A DNA stretch of 64,000 nucleotides, taken from Aquabacter sp040049275. GTDB lineage: Bacteria; Pseudomonadota; Alphaproteobacteria; Rhizobiales; Xanthobacteraceae. This document shows, piece by piece, positions 60,724 to 64,000 of the stretch. Numbering within the stretch: position 1 is the stretch's first letter; each line of letters starts with the position of its first letter. The position numbers were made by a program, and so were the translations under genes. The stretch covers positions 1 through 64,000 of the forward strand of contig NZ_JBDZDT010000003.1 in assembly GCF_040049275.1 (NCBI RefSeq), in the 5' to 3' direction. Below the pieces are notes generated by a model. The model saw only the letters and a program-made list of their open reading frames with translations. It searched no databases and was not told where the DNA came from.

Positions 60724-61386
60724 GTGCTGAGCTGCCGTGCCCTCGCGAAGCGCTACGCCACCGACAGGGGTCCGGTGGAGGCGGTGCGCGGGGTGGATTT
60801 CGAGGTGGCCGCGGGTCGCTATGCGGCCATTATCGGCCGCTCCGGCTCGGGCAAGTCCTCGCTCATGGCCATGATGGGCGGCCTCAGCCGGCCGACCTCG
60901 GGCCAAGTGGTGATCGAGGGCACCGACATCTGGGCCCTCAGTGGCAGCGCCCTCGCCCGCTTCCGCAGCCGCCGCGTGGGCTACGTCTTTCAGTTTGCCA
61001 GCCTGCTGCCGACGCTGCGCGCGCTGGACAATGCCGCCCTGCCACTCCTGCTGGATGGCGGGCATGCGGACGCTTATGACCGCGCCGCCGCGCTTCTCGA
61101 GGAGGTGGGCCTCGGCGCGCATCTCGATGCCTTTCCCGCGGAGATGTCGGCGGGCGAGCAGCGGCGGGTGGTGATCGCCCGGGCCCTTGTGAGCGAGCCC
61201 GCCCTGCTGCTGGCGGACGAGCCCACTTCCGACCTGGATGAGCAGACCGAGCGCGAGATCATGGCCCTGCTTGATCGGGTCAACCGCGAGCGAGGCACCA
61301 CCCTCATCCTGGTCACCCACAATCTCGCCCTGGCGGCGCAGGCGCAGCAGGTGGTGCAGATCGCCGACGGAGCGATGGTGCCGTGA
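60724..61386 (+). CDS. ABC transporter ATP-binding protein (LolD/MacB type)
   Basis: A 220-residue ATPase starting at GTG 60724. Walker A IGRSGSGKSSLMAMMGGL, Q-loop GYVFQFASLLPTLRALDN, signature MSAGEQRRVVIARAL (SAGEQ) and Walker B ALLLADEPTSDLDE are intact. It powers the FtsX-type permease encoded just before it. Its stop overlaps the next gene (GTGA). Confidence 0.94.
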   Translation: MLSCRALAKRYATDRGPVEAVRGVDFEVAAGRYAAIIGRSGSGKSSLMAMMGGLSRPTSGQVVIEGTDIWALSGSALARFRSRRVGYVFQFASLLPTLRALDNAALPLLLDGGHADAYDRAAALLEEVGLGAHLDAFPAEMSAGEQRRVVIARALVSEPALLLADEPTSDLDEQTEREIMALLDRVNRERGTTLILVTHNLALAAQAQQVVQIADGAMVP

Positions 61387-62234
61387 GCGGACCGCGCCCG
61401 CCCAGGCTCCCGGACCTTGCAAGCCTCACGGAGGCACAGAAGGACGAGCTCATCGTCAGCCTGTGGGAGACCCTCGTCGCCTTGGACGGCGGCGCACCCG
61501 CCGCTCCGCCCAACCCGGCCGCGGCTGCCCCCCCGGAGAGCCTCAGCGCGCGCATCCGAACCACCGCGCCGTCCCGCCGGGGCCGCACATCGTCCCCGGC
61601 CGCTCCGGCGCTCGGGCGCGGCTTCTCTTTCCTGGAATGGCGCCCGCTCCAATGGCTGGTCATCCTGGTGGGGCTGAGCTTCCTGCTGGATTTCGGGGTG
61701 GGTTTCTATCAGCAGCGGGCGCTCGCGCGGCAGGATCAGGCGACGCTCGCCCTAAGGAGCGCGGCTTTCGAGGGGCTTTATGTGGAGTTGGTGCGGGTCG
61801 CCTACGAGCCCGACGGAAAGTCCTATCGCGCCACGCTGAGCATGCAGAACGTCAATCCGGACAGGCCACTCTACGTGATGCTCAACCCGGCGCGCGCCTT
61901 CGTGCAGACCGGGCTCTCCTGGCAGGAGGTCCCCTCCCAGGCACCGCCCGGCGCCCCTTGGGGCGTGGTCAAGCTGGAGGGTTCACACACCTATTCGGTG
62001 CTGTTCCAGGTGGATGCGTCGGACTGGTCCCAGCTCATCCCCGGCTACATGCATGTGCTCATCCAGAGCGACATGCTCATCAGCCAGAGCAGCGCGCCGA
62101 AAGAGGACATCGTGGAGCGGAACAACCGCTTCTATGTCTATCTGAAACCCCAGGGCGCGGATGACGCCTGGATCAAGAGCCGCAACACTTTCCCGGGCAT
62201 CCCGCCGGTCTTCATCCCCATGCCGCCGCATTGA
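61383..62234 (+). CDS. Single-pass membrane protein of unknown function, ABC-linked
   Basis: A 283-residue protein. A cytosolic N-terminus (LTEAQKDELIVSLWETLVAL, then a Pro/Ala-rich basic linker) leads to one membrane segment (LQWLVILVGLSFLLDFGVGFY, about 97-117). A periplasmic domain follows with beta-sheet character (FEGLYVELVRVAYEPDGKSYRATLSMQNVNPDRPLYVMLNPARAF, about 133-180). It may be an adaptor or docking partner of the ABC transporter with which it overlaps by four bases. I recognise no family, and its link to the copper enzyme is contextual. Confidence 0.7.
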   Translation: MSGPRPPRLPDLASLTEAQKDELIVSLWETLVALDGGAPAAPPNPAAAAPPESLSARIRTTAPSRRGRTSSPAAPALGRGFSFLEWRPLQWLVILVGLSFLLDFGVGFYQQRALARQDQATLALRSAAFEGLYVELVRVAYEPDGKSYRATLSMQNVNPDRPLYVMLNPARAFVQTGLSWQEVPSQAPPGAPWGVVKLEGSHTYSVLFQVDASDWSQLIPGYMHVLIQSDMLISQSSAPKEDIVERNNRFYVYLKPQGADDAWIKSRNTFPGIPPVFIPMPPH

Positions 62235-62243
62235 CGGCGGGGT

Positions 62244-62630
62244 TCACCCCATGACCTGCTTGGAGATCCAGTCGATCACCTGCTTCTGGGTGTAGACCGG
62301 CCCGGACGGCTGCAGCTTGGTGTTCTCACCCTTCAGGGCGACGAATATTTTCGTCTTCTGCACGCCGAACCTCAGCGATTTCTCCCGTCCCAGAGACAGA
62401 ATCCGCAACTCTATTTCAAGCATCCTGTCGGGAACGTTTACGCGGTAAAACCTCTCAACAGATCCGATATTTTTTAGCTTCATCCATTTGTCGAGTTCGT
62501 CAATGAATATGATGACGTCCTTTATGACGGCCTCCGACATTTCCCGGATGGCGCGCTCCACCTCCTCCTCGTCCTGAGATTTCTGGCTCAGTTCCTCCGC
62601 CAACCGTTTAGCGATTTCCTTCGGATCCAT
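62244..62630 (-). CDS. Hypothetical protein of atypical composition
   Basis: A 128-residue protein, charged and Lys/Glu-rich (RLAEELSQKSQDEEEVERAI, a coiled-coil-like start), with a beta-rich C-terminal half ending in TQKQVIDWISKQVMG. No family is recognised. Its codons are clearly less GC-biased than those of neighbouring genes, and it adjoins an AT-rich stretch, which suggests recent acquisition. It converges with the preceding operon. Confidence 0.6.
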   Translation of the reverse strand: MDPKEIAKRLAEELSQKSQDEEEVERAIREMSEAVIKDVIIFIDELDKWMKLKNIGSVERFYRVNVPDRMLEIELRILSLGREKSLRFGVQKTKIFVALKGENTKLQPSGPVYTQKQVIDWISKQVMG

Positions 62631-63193
62631 ATTCGCCCCCCATGACCAATCGGGATCGGTTGTCGAAGAACCTCTACCCCAGCGTCATAAGCCTCTCTCC
62701 AAAATAGACAAAAGCTATTTCCGCAACCATACGCGGCACATAATACCTCATGTAAGCTAGTAAATGAAGATACCCAAAAATTGTCCCATCTGATACGGGC
62801 GATCGACTGTATAATAGTAAATACACTCACCCGGCTTGTACGCTAAGGGAAAACACCCCATGAGAGCACAACGAGCGCATTTCGTCGCTATCACTAAGGT
62901 ATGATAACTACTTTCTTTATTCGTACATTACTATGATTTATTACTATATGTCGATGGGGGTATTATTTTTACACGCTGAGTTTCTACAACTTAAGTAGTA
63001 TTTTTATGTATAAATTTCATATTTTATATATTTTAAAGCAATCATGAAGATATAAATCAATATCTCGGCACACGGGTTGGCGCACCATCATGCGTGGCGT
63101 ATCCGCGACTGGGGGACGCTGCCCCTTGAACTTTTTCACGCCCGCCCGACTTTAACCCCCAAGTGCCGCGTTCGATCGGGAAGGGTCACGCCC
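62631..63193. other. AT-rich intergenic stretch
   Basis: These 563 bases carry no convincing gene. GC falls sharply at about 62880-63060, where runs such as ATTTTTATGTATAAATTTC occur in a genome of about two thirds GC. A near-palindrome, CTACAACTTAAGTAGTA, lies at about 62983-62999. I found no tRNA, attachment repeat or transposase remnant. The last 100 bases presumably hold the egtB promoter. Confidence 0.55.
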
Positions 63194-64000
63194 ATGCAGA
63201 CACGTGAGAGCAGCCCGTCCGCGCTCCCCGGAGCCAGCGTTTTGATCGAACGTTTCAGGTCGATGCGCGCCCACAGCGAGGCGCTGGCGCAGCCGCTCAC
63301 GGCGGAGGACCAGACCGTCCAGTCCATGCCGGACTGCAGCCCCACCAAATGGCACCTCGCCCATGTGAGCTGGTTCTTCGAGACCTTTATCCTGGTGCCG
63401 CACCTGAAGGGGTACGAGGTGCGCCATCCCCAGTTCGCCTATCTCTTCAATTCCTATTACGAGGCCGCCGGCGCGCGGCATCCGCGCTTCGAGCGGGGCC
63501 TCGCCACGCGGCCGGGGGTGGAGGAGGTCCGCGCCTACCGCGCTTATGTGACCCGCGCCATGGAGCATCTGTTCGAGACGGCGGACGAAGCGCTCTGGAG
63601 CGAGATCGCGCCGCTGGTGGATATCGGCAACCATCACGAGCAGCAGCATCAGGAACTCATCCTGATGGATATCCTGAACCTGTTCTCGCGCAATCCCCTG
63701 CGCCCGGCCTACGCACCGTATCGCGCAAGCCTCGCGCGGGAGGCACCGCCGCTGCGTTTCCATGACCATGCCGGCGGCATTATCGAGGTGGGCCATGCGG
63801 GCGACGGCTTTTCCTACGACAATGAGAGCCCGCGCCACCAGGCGCTGCTGCGCCCGTTCCGGATCGCCTCGCGCACCGTGACCAATGGCGAGTGGATCGA
63901 CTTCATGGAGGATGGCGGCTATCGCCGGCCGGACCTCTGGCTCGCCGACGGTTGGGCGCGCGTGAAGACTGGCGAGTACGAGGCGCCACTCTATTGGGAG
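63194..64000 (+). CDS. egtB: Ergothioneine biosynthesis protein EgtB (hercynine oxygenase), N-terminal part
   Basis: The first 269 residues of EgtB; the gene runs off the window. This non-haem iron enzyme joins hercynine to a thiol (gamma-glutamylcysteine or cysteine) with oxygen to give the sulfoxide precursor of ergothioneine. The DinB-like domain has the iron-binding His in KWHLAHVSWFFE (His57) and the H-x3-H-x-E set in GNHHEQQHQELIL (His148, His152, Glu154). The FGE-sulfatase domain begins at about residue 200 (IIEVGHAGDGFSYDNESPRH, then FRIASRTVTNGEWIDFMEDGGY). ATG 63194 has GGGAAGGG upstream. Confidence 0.95.
   Translation, partial: MQTRESSPSALPGASVLIERFRSMRAHSEALAQPLTAEDQTVQSMPDCSPTKWHLAHVSWFFETFILVPHLKGYEVRHPQFAYLFNSYYEAAGARHPRFERGLATRPGVEEVRAYRAYVTRAMEHLFETADEALWSEIAPLVDIGNHHEQQHQELILMDILNLFSRNPLRPAYAPYRASLAREAPPLRFHDHAGGIIEVGHAGDGFSYDNESPRHQALLRPFRIASRTVTNGEWIDFMEDGGYRRPDLWLADGWARVKTGEYEAPLYWE

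Noticed and set aside
62588..62830. A minus-strand 80-codon frame overlapping the start of the small atypical gene
   Set aside because: It overlaps the better-supported gene at 62244-62630 in another frame and shows no domain or export signal.
62880..63060. A CRISPR array or tRNA-linked attachment site in the AT-rich stretch
   Set aside because: No regular direct repeats, no tRNA-like fold and no integrase nearby.

Overview
The window is high-GC DNA (roughly two thirds G+C by eye) with dense, often overlapping operons. Its gene content is typical of a metabolically versatile alphaproteobacterium: liv ABC transporters, a TRAP transporter, a beta-keto acid cleavage enzyme, tartrate dehydrogenase and ergothioneine synthesis. 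The protein style, and intergenic palindromes of a type common in Hyphomicrobiales, suggest a Xanthobacteraceae-like host. That placement is inference. I found no rRNA, tRNA, CRISPR array, transposase or phage gene.

Region 1 (1-9871) holds unlinked metabolic genes: the end of a livM permease, an alpha/beta hydrolase of the haloacetate dehalogenase family, a family 2 glycosyltransferase, a tartrate/D-malate dehydrogenase with a divergent LysR regulator, a two-domain polyphosphate kinase 2, a type II asparaginase and a large amidase.

Region 2 (10186-35512) is one long exopolysaccharide locus, all on the plus strand. It has an outer-membrane beta-barrel protein, a phosphoesterase, seven glycosyltransferases, an initiating polyprenyl glycosylphosphotransferase, a Wzx flippase, two polymerase/ligase-like membrane proteins, a short export lipoprotein, a Wzc-type co-polymerase/tyrosine kinase, two methyltransferases, an acyltransferase with an SGNH domain and a UDP-xylose synthase. 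It is a Wzx/Wzy-type pathway. A UDP-glucuronate 4-epimerase lies apart at 46170.

Region 3 (35519-46025) is catabolic and on the minus strand. After a flavoprotein comes a likely operon, read from 45158 down to 37646: beta-keto acid cleavage enzyme, Liv binding protein, LivH, LivM, LivG, LivF, a cyclase-family hydrolase and an SDR dehydrogenase. A divergent TetR gene, apparently frameshifted in this sequence, shares a promoter region containing a perfect inverted repeat.

Region 4 (47344-53829) has a TRAP transporter facing an overlapping operon of acyl-CoA synthetase, two PPC/DUF296 proteins and an SDR. It looks like an uptake and CoA-activation route for an unidentified carboxylic acid.

Region 5 (54027-64000) has a metallo-beta-lactamase-fold protein with a CobW-type GTPase, a Spy-like periplasmic protein and a membrane J-domain protein. 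It then has the most interesting group: a Tat-exported, N2O-reductase-like beta-propeller resembling thiocyanate dehydrogenase, followed by an FtsX/LolD-type ABC transporter and a membrane-anchored protein of unknown function. After an AT-rich stretch with an atypical small gene, the window ends inside egtB.
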